The notes beneath the pieces are model-generated. The model was not told the DNA's origin. It saw only the letters and a program-made list of their open reading frames with translations, and did not search any database. A stretch of 46,288 nucleotides of DNA from Verrucomicrobiales bacterium (lineage in GTDB: Bacteria > Verrucomicrobiota > Verrucomicrobiia > Verrucomicrobiales > DEV007). Each line of letters starts with the position of its first letter. Position 1 is the first letter of the stretch. The DNA lies in the NCBI GenBank assembly GCA_029213065.1, contig JARGPH010000018.1, positions 62,167-108,454 on the forward strand, given 5' to 3'. Position numbers and translations under genes: made by a program. Below, one piece after another: positions 24,876 through 33,997 of the stretch.

Positions 24876-25679
24876 ATGGATGAACCGCAAGAGCCATTCG
24901 CCGATGATCCCGGCAGCCACGAGAGCACGGCTCCGGAGTCGTTTTTGCGTGCCTTCGGGCCTAACTTCCTCGCCTTCGGGATAGGCCTCGCTCTCGCCTA
25001 CTTTCTGAAATGGGAAACGACCGATCTCGTCTGGAGCTTATGGCTCACCAGCCTCGTCGTAGGATATGCCACGATTCTGGCAACGGCTGTGGGAGCTGGC
25101 TGGGTCGGGGTTGTCATCACGAGGCAGCCCGAGTTTGATCCCAGCCTTCGATTCGTGGCCATTCTCGGAGGACTCGGATTCGGTCTCTTTTACGTGGGGT
25201 TTTTCTCGCTCCACTTCTGCGGGTTTCACGCAGGCCATTCCGTCTTTCTCAATTCCTTCTTTCCCGTCGAGGGGATTCCCAAGGATGGCTTCGGAAACGC
25301 TTTCATGAATCCGCTCCTGCTCTGGAAGCAGGTCTTTCAGTATCTCATCGTGCCCTACGGCGCCTTTCTGATTCCCGCATTCATCGTCGAGAGGAAGCAT
25401 TTGATGGCACCCTTCATCGGTGGAAGTCGCATCATGAGTGGCGGTCTTGAGGGAATCAAAAAGATGAAGAAGAAAGACGCCAATGGCCTCGGAGCAGGTA
25501 TGATGCGCCCCTACGTGAACGTGATACGGATGCACATTCTGATCTTCTTTTTCGCCGCCTGTCAGTTTCTCAAAGTCGACTCGTTTATGATCTACATCGT
25601 CGTCTCGACCGTCTACTTCTTCCCCTGGAGCGATCTCAGGAAATTCCGCCAAAGCCGAAAGCCTGCGGAGGGGGAGTGA
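24876..25679 (+). CDS. multi-pass membrane protein (DUF6498-like)
   Basis: This ~267-residue inner-membrane protein is mostly hydrophobic, with about six predicted helices (LAFGIGLALAYFL, LTSLVVGYATILATAVGAGW, FVAILGGLGFGLFYVGFF, and three in the C-terminal half). It resembles DUF6498 proteins: a conserved SLHFCGFHAGHSVF segment with two His and one Cys, and a YVNVIRMHILIFFFAACQ helix. No reaction is known for that family. I chose the ATG at 24876 because of a GAGGA about 10 bases upstream and because the preceding 33 residues from 24777 are not membrane-like. It begins a short plus-strand group. Confidence 0.65.
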   Translation: MDEPQEPFADDPGSHESTAPESFLRAFGPNFLAFGIGLALAYFLKWETTDLVWSLWLTSLVVGYATILATAVGAGWVGVVITRQPEFDPSLRFVAILGGLGFGLFYVGFFSLHFCGFHAGHSVFLNSFFPVEGIPKDGFGNAFMNPLLLWKQVFQYLIVPYGAFLIPAFIVERKHLMAPFIGGSRIMSGGLEGIKKMKKKDANGLGAGMMRPYVNVIRMHILIFFFAACQFLKVDSFMIYIVVSTVYFFPWSDLRKFRQSRKPAEGE

Positions 25680-25746
25680 GCCTTGTTTCTCAGAGGGATC
25701 ATGCTGAAATGTTGACCTGATTTGATGACCTCCAATTTTTGAAGCG

Positions 25747-26163
25747 ATGAAGAAATTCCTTCTTATCACAGGTATCGGTATCGTCCTCCCCGCGATCCTC
25801 ATTGTCGGATATCTGTTCACTTCGAATTTCTGGGACAATCGCAATCCTCTCATGAAGGCTCACATGTGGGAGGTTACCCGGGCTTGGACAGGGGTGCCCG
25901 ATTTGCCTGAGGATGCGACGGATTTCCGGATCAAGACCAATGGTGATTTTCTCACTCGAAAGTTCGAGAGCGCGTTTGCTGCTCCGACTTCGAGCATCGA
26001 GACATGGCTAGGAGGAATTCCTGATTTCGACAAAACGGAACAATCGGAATTGCCTGACGGCTCCGTCGAGCATGTCGGCTCTGGCAGAGAAGGTGCGACC
26101 TACTACCGTTTGAAACTCAATCCCGAGAGGACGAAGGTTCTTCTATTCGTTTCCTGGAACTGA
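25747..26163 (+). CDS. small anchored protein of unknown function
   Basis: I do not recognise this 138-residue protein. It has one N-terminal hydrophobic segment (ITGIGIVLPAILIVGYLF), so it is either anchored or exported, then a soluble domain with GVPDLPEDATDFRIKTNGDF and a C-terminal YYRLKLNPERTKVLLFVSW. The gap to the upstream membrane gene is 67 bases, so co-transcription is possible. No catalytic motif is visible. Confidence 0.6.
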   Translation: MKKFLLITGIGIVLPAILIVGYLFTSNFWDNRNPLMKAHMWEVTRAWTGVPDLPEDATDFRIKTNGDFLTRKFESAFAAPTSSIETWLGGIPDFDKTEQSELPDGSVEHVGSGREGATYYRLKLNPERTKVLLFVSWN

Positions 26164-26255
26164 CTGTTCATTTGTCGAAACCGAGGTTATATCCACGAAT
26201 GCTGAGAATCAGAAAATACGAGTTTGGAATGCGGAGTGTTCGCGCGGTTTGATTG

Positions 26256-27068
26256 ATGGCCAGTGAATCCAGCTCTGACTTTGTGTTTTCGAAGGAGTCC
26301 GCAATTTGGGAGGTGAATTCTCACTGGACCGGCATGGTTTATGGACCGGCTGCGGCGATTCTTCAGATCGCTCATCCTAAAGTGGCGCATGGCGTGGCGC
26401 GCCATAGCAATTTTAAATCGGATGCCCTCGGGCGTCTCACGCGGACGCTCGCGGATGTGAACAGCATCGCCTTCGGCACTTGGACCGAGGCGGAGGAAAC
26501 GAGAAAGCGGCTTTTTGCAATGCACTCGAAAGTGAGAGGGACCTCGGAGAGCGGTGTCGATTATCACGCCCTCGATCAGGATCTCCTGATTTGGGTTCTC
26601 GCAACGCTGGTGATGGCTTCCGTTCAAGGATACGAGCTGGTCTACGGGCCGGTCGATCTCGAACGTAAAGAGCAGTTTCTCGCCGAGATGGTCGTCTTAG
26701 GGCAGTTCTTCGGGATTCGTGAAGAGGGCGATGATCGCCTTTCGAGCTGGGCCAACTACGAACGCTATTTCGATGAAATGATCAACGGCGATCTCCTCGG
26801 AAGCGATCCTGTCTGCGGAGAGTTGGCGCTTAACCTCGTCAGTCTTCAGGACAGTTTGGGGGTGAGAGTTCTGAGTGCCCTCACTGCGTTTATTCCTGTG
26901 GAAACTCTACCGCCTCAGCTTTTAGGGTCGCTTACCCTGAAATCGACAACCCTATCACGAGCGAAAATGCGTTGGTTCAGCCGCGCGTTCCCGTTTATGT
27001 TTCAACGGCTTCCCGGGAAGTGGAAATACTACGCGCGCACCCGCCGGCGGCAGTTCGAGGGCGAGTGA
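26256..27068 (+). CDS. MpaB/DUF2236-family oxygenase-like protein
   Basis: This 270-residue protein matches the pattern of the MpaB/DUF2236 family, heme proteins that include rubber oxygenase Lcp. It has a conserved AAAILQIAHPKVAHGVARHSNF block (33-53 region) with His40 and His50, GRLTRTLADVN, FGTW, MHSKVRG with His90, and YHALDQDLLIWV. The basic His pattern is retained. No signal peptide is seen, so it is cytoplasmic. Substrate cannot be stated. I use the ATG at 26256 rather than a TTG one codon earlier. It converges with the PVC-type gene, 50 bases apart. Confidence 0.75.
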   Translation: MASESSSDFVFSKESAIWEVNSHWTGMVYGPAAAILQIAHPKVAHGVARHSNFKSDALGRLTRTLADVNSIAFGTWTEAEETRKRLFAMHSKVRGTSESGVDYHALDQDLLIWVLATLVMASVQGYELVYGPVDLERKEQFLAEMVVLGQFFGIREEGDDRLSSWANYERYFDEMINGDLLGSDPVCGELALNLVSLQDSLGVRVLSALTAFIPVETLPPQLLGSLTLKSTTLSRAKMRWFSRAFPFMFQRLPGKWKYYARTRRRQFEGE

Positions 27069-27074
27069 AGCGAA

Positions 27075-27112
27075 GACCTAACCCTGTTGAGTTCGTGACC
27101 TGACCCTATTGA
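27075..27112 (+). repeat. two copies of a 16-base intergenic motif
   Basis: GACCTAACCCTGTTGA (27075-27090) and GACCTGACCCTATTGA (27097-27112) match at 14 of 16 bases and lie 22 bases apart in a convergent gap. A related sequence, GACCCAACCCTGTTA, occurs near 42703 in another gene gap. This looks like a small dispersed intergenic element of unknown role. Confidence 0.5.
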
Positions 27113-27118
27113 ATCTAC

Positions 27119-30100
27119 TCAACGCATCTTCAAAAAGGCGATGAGGTCGATCATTTCGGTTTTGGTGATAGCGGCTTCGAGGCCGGGGGGCATCAGGGAG
27201 AATCCGCTCGTGGTGAGTGATTTCACTTCGGCTCGGGGGACTGTCAGGGTCTGCCCGCCGGGGACTCGCAGGGTGATGGCAACGGCGTCTTCGGCGTGAA
27301 TCAATCCGCTCAAGGTTCGTCCGTCGGTCGTCTCGATCGTCTGGGCGACCCACCGCTCTTCGACGGCGCGGTTGGGATCGAGAATATCGGTCATGAGCGC
27401 TTCGGCCTGCTTGATTTTGACGTCGTTCAGGGGCGGTCCGACGTCGACGCCGATATCGCCGACCTTATGACAAATCACGCAGGTCGCTTTTTGAAAAACG
27501 AGTTTCCCGTTCTCGGGATCTCCTTGGTGGTTTGGGATTTCAGCCCGGTATTCGTTGATAAGCGCGGAGCGATCCGAGGAGGCACTTCCAAACAGCTCGG
27601 TCGCGAGGGTTTTGATTTCCTCGTTGCTCGAGCGGCCATACGACCAGCGGGTCATCGGCGGCATGATCGCCGGACTGATTTCACCGGCTTTCATTTTCTT
27701 CATCAGTGCGAGACCGGTTTTGGTGTTGCCGGTGATGAGTTCAAGCGCTTCGCGACGGGGCGTCGGTGCGAGTGTCTTCCAGCGTTCGAAGAAGAAGTCG
27801 GCGACCTTCTCGCGGTTGTCGCGGCTGAGAAGCTGGCAGGCGGCCGACTGGATCGCGGGCGCTTCAGCGAGGACAATGAGCGCGTCGACGATTTCAAGTT
27901 TCTCCTCGTAGGGGCGCTGACTCACGAGGGTGAGGGCTCCGAGTCGGTCAGCGATGGGATGCTTTCGATCAAGGGCGATCGTGGTCGCCTTCTCGAGGAT
28001 CGTCGTCATCGCTTTGCTCCCCTCGACGAGTTCTTCAGGCGGTGATTTGATTAGAGCGGCGAGCGATTTCTGTTTCAGCGAGCTGCGCTTCAATCCCTCG
28101 GCGATTCCATTGGTCAGGGCAAAATGCCACCAGACAGGTTCACCCGCGAGTTGGTCCGTGATCGCTGCGATTTCTGCGGGCTTCCCGCGGGCGGCAGTCA
28201 GCTTCGCGAATTCTTCGAGAGCGGGTGTCGCCTCCGCCGGCGGCAGGGCGAGGAAAGACTTGTCGTTGAGAAGGTTAGCGAGAATAGCGGGAACCGCGTC
28301 GGGGGCTGAACTCATGATGGCTTTCCTCAACCAGTCACCATTGGGGGCGGCGGCTACCACGGGCGTGAGCGCAGCCGCGTTCCAACCGGCTTCGGGGAAG
28401 AGGGATAGCGCGAGGAAGCGAACACGGGGGGAGTCGCTCGAAAGTTGATCAAGGATCGAGGGTTTGAGCCCGGACTGCAATCCTGATTCGTGTGTCAATG
28501 TAAGAGCCAGTTCTCTCACGTCGGGTGAGTTGGAGTTGAGCGCGGCTTTCAGGTGGTTTGCGGTGAGTGAATCGAGCCCTGACAAAGTTCCCATCGCGTG
28601 GGCGACGGCAGTGGGGGATTCACTGCCGAGAAGTGTCTCAAGGGCGGGGACGATGCTTTTGTCCTGCTGCTCGACGAGAAGGCGCTGTGCCTCTGTGCGC
28701 TGCCAGCCATTCGCGTCTGAGAGCAGGGGGACGAGATCAGCCGCGGCTTCGGGAAGGGCTTCTGTTTTCGCGGGGGCCGCTCCTTTTTTGACGATACGCC
28801 AGATGCGTCCCTGATCGAGACCGGCGCGCATGTAGTGGGAGTTGGCGAAATCCTCGGGGAAGAAACGCGCGTGATCGATGAAGCGACGATACATATCCAC
28901 GACGTAGAGGGCTCCGTCGGGGCCGTTGCGAACTTGCACGGGGCGTGACCACTCGTCTCCCGAGGCGAGGAAGTCACGCGTCTCACCAACGCGCTCGGCG
29001 GTGTAGGAGGCACCCTGTTTGACCAGTTTATTCCGGGTCACCAGCTGGGAGGTAGGATCGCAGACGAAGATATCGCCCTGGAGATCGGGAACGGCGTCGC
29101 CGCGATAAACTGCGATTCCGCAGGCGGCGGTTGTCGTTCCGGCATGCGCGGCGGAAGTGGTATGGCTCACTGCGACGGGGCGCACCGGTGCTCCGGGAGG
29201 TTGAATGTCCTCATGCCCGGTGGTGATTCCGGCGAGGGGATTACGTTTCACCGCTTCGAGTGGCATCACCGCGAACATCGCCGGGTTGCGATTGCTGCAG
29301 AAAAAGTGGCGGTTAAAATCGTCGATCGTTCCGCCATACTGACCGGCACCCGTCGCCGGTCTCAGTTCATTGGTTCGCGGGTTGTAGCGGAGGTTCAATT
29401 TTGTGAAATTGAGAACTTTGTCAGGATCTTTCTCCGGGTAGATCTCTTTTCCGTCGAGTCCGTTGCTGAGGAAAATCTCATTGTTCAATCCGTAGCGTGG
29501 ACTGGAGACCTGGAGCTGATTGTGTCGCGGTTCGTTGCTGCGGAAAAGCACTTCACGCACGTCGGCGACATCGTCGTTGTCGGTGTCTTTGAGAAAGAGG
29601 ATCGCGGTCCGGGTTGTCGCGAGGAGACCGCCGTTCATCGGTGTGAGTCCCTGAACATGATCGAGATCGTCTGCCCAGGTCGTCGCCCCGTCCATGACGC
29701 CATCACCGTCCTTGTCCGTCAGAAGGCGAATCCGGGAAAGGTGCGGGCCTTCATCGACGGGGAGGGGGTAGTCGCCCATTTCGGCGACGAACATTCTGCC
29801 TTTCGCGTCCCAGACGACGTCGACAGGATCGCAGGTGAGTGGTTCCGACGCGACGAGTTGGATCTCGTAGTCTCCGTCGAGCTCCCAGAGTTTCCGGCTC
29901 TCCTCCGGACTCAGTGGTTCGGTTCGGGGAAGAATGCTCTCCCCGGTGATGGAGTAACCCATGTCTGTGGAGCCTTCTTTCACTGCCCATTTTTCAGAAT
30001 ACGATCCGATGGGATGAAGCTCAAGTCTGCGGATGTGGCATTCGGCAAGTTCGGTCTGCAGGCCAATGAAGCCGCTCGACGGTTTGCAATTTGTGACCTC

Positions 30101-30835
30101 GTTGACCTTGATGCCATTCAGTAGAATCGTCATCGTGTCGCCTTTGCAAATCACTTCCATTCGGTTCCACTCGCCGACCTGATTCTCGACCTCGTTCGGT
30201 CCGCGGAACCCCTTCACGTCGGCCCAGTCAGGGTCGCGATGTTGCCAGTTGATCCGCGCCATCGTTTTGCCCTCAGCGGGAAAGGTTTCCGACTCGCCTT
30301 TCGGATCCCAAACCGGTTCGCCGTCACGATCGCGGGTAACGGTTGCGGTGACGCTGGTGGGATCGATCGAGCCGTCATCGTTTTTGGTGGCGAGAACGAG
30401 GACGTCACCCGAGCCGCCTTCGATGAGCTGCGATTCGATACAGCTCATCCAGGTATTCCCATAGGCTCCGTCCGGTCCGTAAGCGTGAATCAGCAATCCG
30501 CAGTCACGGGCGCGATCGGCGCGTCCTGCAAGGGTGCGCTCACCCCACATATACTCCATCACAAGATGGTATTCCTCATAGGCTTTTGCGGTGCGGATGT
30601 AACCCATACCTTTGCCGGAGACGAAGAGGTTGCCGTCATTGTCGAAGTCCCAGATCTCGTCTCGCTCCTGCGTCAGAGAAACTTTTTCGTTGAGATGAAC
30701 CACAAAATCTTCGGGGGCGGAATCGTGGAGCAGATTAATGACCTCCGACGGAGTGATTGCTTCATCCGACCATCCGAATTGAGGGATGCCCGTGAGCAGG
30801 CAGAGGAGGAAAGAGAAAGTGGGGATCCGATTCAT
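27119..30835 (-). CDS. PVC-type DUF1080 / propeller / HEAT / c-type cytochrome protein
   Basis: This 1238-residue exported protein has a signal peptide (about residues 1-24), a DUF1080/3-keto-disaccharide hydrolase-like domain (about 45-275), a PVC-type dehydrogenase-like beta-propeller (about 310-690, with LTCDPVDVVWDAKGRMFVAE), HEAT-like helical repeats (about 715-1060), and a C-terminal heme c domain with CVICH (1119-1123) and a likely Met1215 axial ligand in LMPPG. Such fused proteins are hallmarks of Planctomycetota and Verrucomicrobiota and are linked to periplasmic polysaccharide oxidation. The exact substrate is unknown. DUF1080 domains bind glycans, and this fusion could deliver electrons from sugar oxidation to the respiratory chain. 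Its promoter region has a large palindrome. It converges with the MpaB-like gene. Confidence 0.88.
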   Translation of the reverse strand: MNRIPTFSFLLCLLTGIPQFGWSDEAITPSEVINLLHDSAPEDFVVHLNEKVSLTQERDEIWDFDNDGNLFVSGKGMGYIRTAKAYEEYHLVMEYMWGERTLAGRADRARDCGLLIHAYGPDGAYGNTWMSCIESQLIEGGSGDVLVLATKNDDGSIDPTSVTATVTRDRDGEPVWDPKGESETFPAEGKTMARINWQHRDPDWADVKGFRGPNEVENQVGEWNRMEVICKGDTMTILLNGIKVNEVTNCKPSSGFIGLQTELAECHIRRLELHPIGSYSEKWAVKEGSTDMGYSITGESILPRTEPLSPEESRKLWELDGDYEIQLVASEPLTCDPVDVVWDAKGRMFVAEMGDYPLPVDEGPHLSRIRLLTDKDGDGVMDGATTWADDLDHVQGLTPMNGGLLATTRTAILFLKDTDNDDVADVREVLFRSNEPRHNQLQVSSPRYGLNNEIFLSNGLDGKEIYPEKDPDKVLNFTKLNLRYNPRTNELRPATGAGQYGGTIDDFNRHFFCSNRNPAMFAVMPLEAVKRNPLAGITTGHEDIQPPGAPVRPVAVSHTTSAAHAGTTTAACGIAVYRGDAVPDLQGDIFVCDPTSQLVTRNKLVKQGASYTAERVGETRDFLASGDEWSRPVQVRNGPDGALYVVDMYRRFIDHARFFPEDFANSHYMRAGLDQGRIWRIVKKGAAPAKTEALPEAAADLVPLLSDANGWQRTEAQRLLVEQQDKSIVPALETLLGSESPTAVAHAMGTLSGLDSLTANHLKAALNSNSPDVRELALTLTHESGLQSGLKPSILDQLSSDSPRVRFLALSLFPEAGWNAAALTPVVAAAPNGDWLRKAIMSSAPDAVPAILANLLNDKSFLALPPAEATPALEEFAKLTAARGKPAEIAAITDQLAGEPVWWHFALTNGIAEGLKRSSLKQKSLAALIKSPPEELVEGSKAMTTILEKATTIALDRKHPIADRLGALTLVSQRPYEEKLEIVDALIVLAEAPAIQSAACQLLSRDNREKVADFFFERWKTLAPTPRREALELITGNTKTGLALMKKMKAGEISPAIMPPMTRWSYGRSSNEEIKTLATELFGSASSDRSALINEYRAEIPNHQGDPENGKLVFQKATCVICHKVGDIGVDVGPPLNDVKIKQAEALMTDILDPNRAVEERWVAQTIETTDGRTLSGLIHAEDAVAITLRVPGGQTLTVPRAEVKSLTTSGFSLMPPGLEAAITKTEMIDLIAFLKMR

Positions 30836-31160
30836 GAGGGAAGACTATCCAGTGCGCTTCCCTTTTGGAAAGGCCGAAGCTTCCGCCATTACGGTAATGG
30901 CGGGAACAGGTCCCTTTCCTTAAACGCTTAAAAATCACTCTGTTGCTGCCTGGGAATCGAGGCACATTTCATCGGTGATCACCGCGCTGATGACAGCCCG
31001 GACGCCCTTTTCAGATGGTTGAACGAACTGACTCCCTTCGATGGCTCTTTGCGCTTCAACGCAGAGAGCGCTTGAAATCGGTTGTCGGCTGAGGTTTGGG
31101 GTAATAGCCTTGGCAATTACCGGCCAGAAAGGCAGGTGGTCATCACTATTCACACTTGCA
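30836..31160. other. 325-base intergenic region
   Basis: This is the upstream region of the PVC-type gene and of the divergent small helical protein gene. It holds a strong palindrome (30883-30903). A 72-codon minus-strand frame starting with GTG at 31153 is open but has no recognisable family; I do not call it. Nothing else is seen. Confidence 0.6.
30883..30903. promoter_or_regulatory. 21-base palindrome upstream of the PVC-type gene
   Basis: CCGCCATTAC-G-GTAATGGCGG is a perfect inverted repeat with 10-base arms about 50 bases upstream of the ATG at 30835. It is nested between outer inverted GGAAAGG and CCTTTCC arms. This could be an operator or a cruciform-forming site; no T-run follows, so a terminator is less likely. 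Confidence 0.45.
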
Positions 31161-31613
31161 ATGTCATCACAGGAAATTCACAGAGAGCTTTCGGTCGAAT
31201 GTTTTAACGACGTTTGGGCCTTACTGGAATCCGACTCGCGATCAATGGACGACAATCGGCACATGCGGGAGACGGCACATGCTTCGCTGTTCCATTGGCT
31301 GAAGCGCGAGGATTGTGAGCCGGTGAATCTCTCGGTCGGGTTGTGGCAGGTCTCACGTGTTCATGCTGTCCTCAAGGACGGGCGGGCGGCGATGAAGTAT
31401 GCGCTCGAGTGCATCAGCATTTCCAATGACGCGGCACTCCCGGCATTCTATCGTGGCTATGCCTGTGAGGCCGCTGCTCGTGCCGCCAAAGTGATGAAGG
31501 ATTCGGATGCGGCGGCGCAATATCTAACTGAGGCACAACGCTGCCTTGCGGAAGTGGAAGGTGATGACGCGGCTGCTTTACAAGCAGATCTCGACGAGAT
31601 CGCTGCTTTCTAG
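31161..31613 (+). CDS. small helical protein of unknown function
   Basis: This ~150-residue cytoplasmic protein is nearly all alpha-helical (SQEIHRELSVECFNDVWALLE, AALPAFYRGYACEAAARAA). No signal or catalytic motif is seen. The C-terminal half has an Ala-rich tandem-helix pattern resembling TPR/half-TPR repeats. I chose ATG 31161 because the preceding 40 residues from 31041 look like non-coding sequence. Its stop codon overlaps the stop of the convergent flavoprotein gene in a shared CTAG. I do not recognise it. Confidence 0.65.
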   Translation: MSSQEIHRELSVECFNDVWALLESDSRSMDDNRHMRETAHASLFHWLKREDCEPVNLSVGLWQVSRVHAVLKDGRAAMKYALECISISNDAALPAFYRGYACEAAARAAKVMKDSDAAAQYLTEAQRCLAEVEGDDAAALQADLDEIAAF

Positions 31614-33187
31614 TCCAATGCTTCGGCGCAGCGGATCCCGTCGATTGCGGCGCTGACAATTCCGCCGGCGAATCCGGCGCCTTCGCCGCAGGGGAAGAGG
31701 CCTTTTACCTCGGGGTGCTGGAGCGAATCCGGGTCGCGGGGAATGCGGACAGGGGAGCTCGTGCGTGTTTCGAAGCCAATCAGATTTGCCTCCTCGGTAA
31801 GGTAGCCTTTCATCTGTTTCCCGAATCGTTTCAGTCCCTGCTTCATGCGCTTCACAATGGCACGGGGCATCAGTTCATCGAGCCTTGCGGGATTCAGTCC
31901 CGGTTTGTAGCTCGTCTCGGGAAGATGCGACGAATCTTTAGCAGCGATGAAATCGATGACGCGCTGGCCGGGGGCAACCTGGCCACCTCCGCCGGCCTGC
32001 TTTGCGAGACGTTCGAGGTGTTTTTGATAGGCGATTCCTGCGAGGACGCCATACTCTTTGACGAAATCTTCGGTGTCTTCGGGTTCGACCGTGACGACCA
32101 TCCCGCTGTTTGCAAAGGGGGAGTCACGTTTCGAAAGGCTCATCCCGTTGACGACGACTTCGTCATTTTCTGTCGCTGCAGGAACGATGAATCCGCCGGG
32201 GCACATGCAGAAAGAGTGGACGCCGCGATCATCGATTTTGGTGGCGAGGCTGTAGCTCGCGGCGGGCAGCAGAAGCGGACGTTCCAGCCCCCGCTGGTAG
32301 TGATACTGGAGGCTGTCGATGAGCGGTTGCGGGTGTTCGATGCGAACCCCGACGGCGAAGGGCTTCTGCTCGAGGCGAATCTTGTGATCGTGCAGAAGAT
32401 GGTAGATGTCCCGGGCGGAGTGTCCGGTTGCGAGAATGACAGCATCTCCGAGAAGCTCTTCGTCCCCGATTCGAACGCCTTTGATGGAATCGCCGGAGAG
32501 AATGAAGTCAGTCACTTTGGCATTGAAGCGAACCTCACCGCCGGATGCGATGATGGTCTCCCGCATCGCCTTAACGACGTTGGGGAGGAGGTTTGAGCCA
32601 ATGTGAGGGTGCGCGTCGATGAGGATACGGCCCGGGGCTCCGTGAGCGACAAGAACCTCGTAGACTTTCCTGACAGGGCCGCGTTTCGAGGCGCGCGTGT
32701 AAAGTTTTCCGTCGGAAAATGTGCCTGCTCCGCCTTCGCCGAAACAGTAGTTGGAATCTTCGATCACGGTGCCGTGTCGGAGGATGGGGGCGAGATCGAA
32801 GCGGCGTGCCGAAGCGTCTTTGCCGCGTTCGAGAACAATGGGTTTCCACCCTTTTTCGAGAGCGGTCAGGGCTGCAAAAATGCCGGCAGGGCCACTGCCG
32901 ACGATGATGACCGTCTTGCTGCTCTCTGAAACCTGCGGGAGCGATACCGATGGCGGTTCTTGAAACGGCAGTGGGTGATCGACTCCGACTTGAAGGCGGA
33001 GTCTGACTTTGATCTCACGTTGCCGCGCGTCGATGGAATGCTTGAGGAGGCGGATGTCTTTGATCCGCGCCGGGTGGACCCGGAGCTTTCGTCCCGCCGC
33101 TTTTTTCCAGGCAATCTCGTCCTCGGATTTCTCGAGCGCGAGGGTGATATCAACCTCGACCGGCTCAGGTGTGGGATCGTCGGCCAT
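31610..33187 (-). CDS. FAD-dependent oxidoreductase (COG2509-type)
   Basis: This 525-residue cytoplasmic flavoprotein has an N-terminal ~90-residue extension, then a Rossmann FAD-binding motif GSGPAG (97-102) followed by LERG (119-122), a FGEGGAGTFSDGKLYTR motif typical of COG2509 dehydrogenases, and ILATGHSARDIY. The C-terminus has GEGAGFAGGIVSAAIDG, the second flavin contact. Members are widely conserved but poorly defined; they act on an unknown substrate, possibly with NAD(P). It lies 8 bases after thiG and is probably co-transcribed with it. Its end overlaps the convergent small-protein gene by four bases (CTAG). Confidence 0.85.
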   Translation of the reverse strand: MADDPTPEPVEVDITLALEKSEDEIAWKKAAGRKLRVHPARIKDIRLLKHSIDARQREIKVRLRLQVGVDHPLPFQEPPSVSLPQVSESSKTVIIVGSGPAGIFAALTALEKGWKPIVLERGKDASARRFDLAPILRHGTVIEDSNYCFGEGGAGTFSDGKLYTRASKRGPVRKVYEVLVAHGAPGRILIDAHPHIGSNLLPNVVKAMRETIIASGGEVRFNAKVTDFILSGDSIKGVRIGDEELLGDAVILATGHSARDIYHLLHDHKIRLEQKPFAVGVRIEHPQPLIDSLQYHYQRGLERPLLLPAASYSLATKIDDRGVHSFCMCPGGFIVPAATENDEVVVNGMSLSKRDSPFANSGMVVTVEPEDTEDFVKEYGVLAGIAYQKHLERLAKQAGGGGQVAPGQRVIDFIAAKDSSHLPETSYKPGLNPARLDELMPRAIVKRMKQGLKRFGKQMKGYLTEEANLIGFETRTSSPVRIPRDPDSLQHPEVKGLFPCGEGAGFAGGIVSAAIDGIRCAEALD

Positions 33188-33195
33188 GCAGAGGA

Positions 33196-33993
33196 TCAGG
33201 AATTCTCGCCGGAGAAAAGGAACCCGGTGAGGGGGCTGCTCGCGGAGGCGTCTCTGGACATCTCGTGAATGCCGCCCGACTCGTAGGCGGTTCGCCCTGC
33301 CTCGACTGCCTTTTTGAAGGCGCCTGCGATGGCAGCCGGATCATCGGCGATCGCGATCGCGGTGTTAACGAGAACGGCGTCGGCCCCCATTTCAAGCGCT
33401 TCGGCGGCGTGGCTGGGACGCCCGATTCCGGCATCGACTACGACCGGAACGGTGGCCTGATTGATGATGATCTCGATCTGACGGCGCGTCTCGATTCCCT
33501 GATTGGAGCCAATCGGCGCTCCGAGTGGCATCACCGTGGCAGTGCCGACATCTTGAAGGCGTTTTGCGAGCACAGGATCGGCATTGATGTAGGGGAGCAC
33601 CGCGAAGCCCTCCTTCACGAGGACTTCGGCTGCCTTCAGCGTTTCGATAGGATCGGGAAGGAGGTAAGTGGGATCGGGATGGATCTCCAGTTTCACCCAT
33701 TTCGGAAGTCCGGCGGATACGGCGAGCCTCGCGAGACGGACTGCCTCTTCGGCATTCATCGCACCCGAGGTGTTGGGGAGGAGCAGATATTTCTCCGGAT
33801 CGATGAAATCGAGAATGTTGGCGTAGGGATCTTTCTCTCCGCTGAGGTCGGCGCGACGCAGGGCCACGGTGACTATTTCCGTTCCCGAGGCTTCGAGTGC
33901 GTCGCGCATTGACTCGTTCGACGAAAATTTCCCGGTTCCGAGCATGAGCCGGGAATTGAAAGTGCGATCAAAAATGGTGAGAGGAGAGTTCAA
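33196..33993 (-). CDS. thiG: thiazole synthase ThiG
   Basis: ThiG condenses 1-deoxy-D-xylulose 5-phosphate, dehydroglycine and ThiS-thiocarboxylate sulfur to form the thiazole of thiamine. The 265-residue protein begins like the family ([18 protein letters not shown]). The Schiff-base Lys is in WVKLEIHPD (Lys101), and the phosphate-binding region is [20 protein letters not shown]. The start is a TTG, forced by an in-frame stop at 34008-34006 and the good N-terminal match. No ThiS, ThiF or ThiH is next to it, and no TPP riboswitch was seen upstream. Instead an attenuator-like region precedes it. Confidence 0.92.
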   Translation of the reverse strand: MNSPLTIFDRTFNSRLMLGTGKFSSNESMRDALEASGTEIVTVALRRADLSGEKDPYANILDFIDPEKYLLLPNTSGAMNAEEAVRLARLAVSAGLPKWVKLEIHPDPTYLLPDPIETLKAAEVLVKEGFAVLPYINADPVLAKRLQDVGTATVMPLGAPIGSNQGIETRRQIEIIINQATVPVVVDAGIGRPSHAAEALEMGADAVLVNTAIAIADDPAAIAGAFKKAVEAGRTAYESGGIHEMSRDASASSPLTGFLFSGENS

Positions 33994-33997
33994 AAAT

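Noticed and set aside
25038-25853. 271-codon minus-strand frame opposite the membrane protein gene
   Set aside because: The plus strand shows well-formed transmembrane helices and a Shine-Dalgarno; the minus frame is polar with no family.
29144-30124. 326-codon plus-strand frame opposite the PVC-type gene
   Set aside because: Antisense of a conserved domain region, no motif.
30935-31153. 72-codon minus-strand gene starting with GTG
   Set aside because: No recognised family or ribosome site, and its start would leave only 7 bases to the divergent gene. Kept only as a note.
31715-32596. 293-codon plus-strand frame opposite the FAD oxidoreductase
   Set aside because: Shadow frame; the true strand has both flavin motifs.
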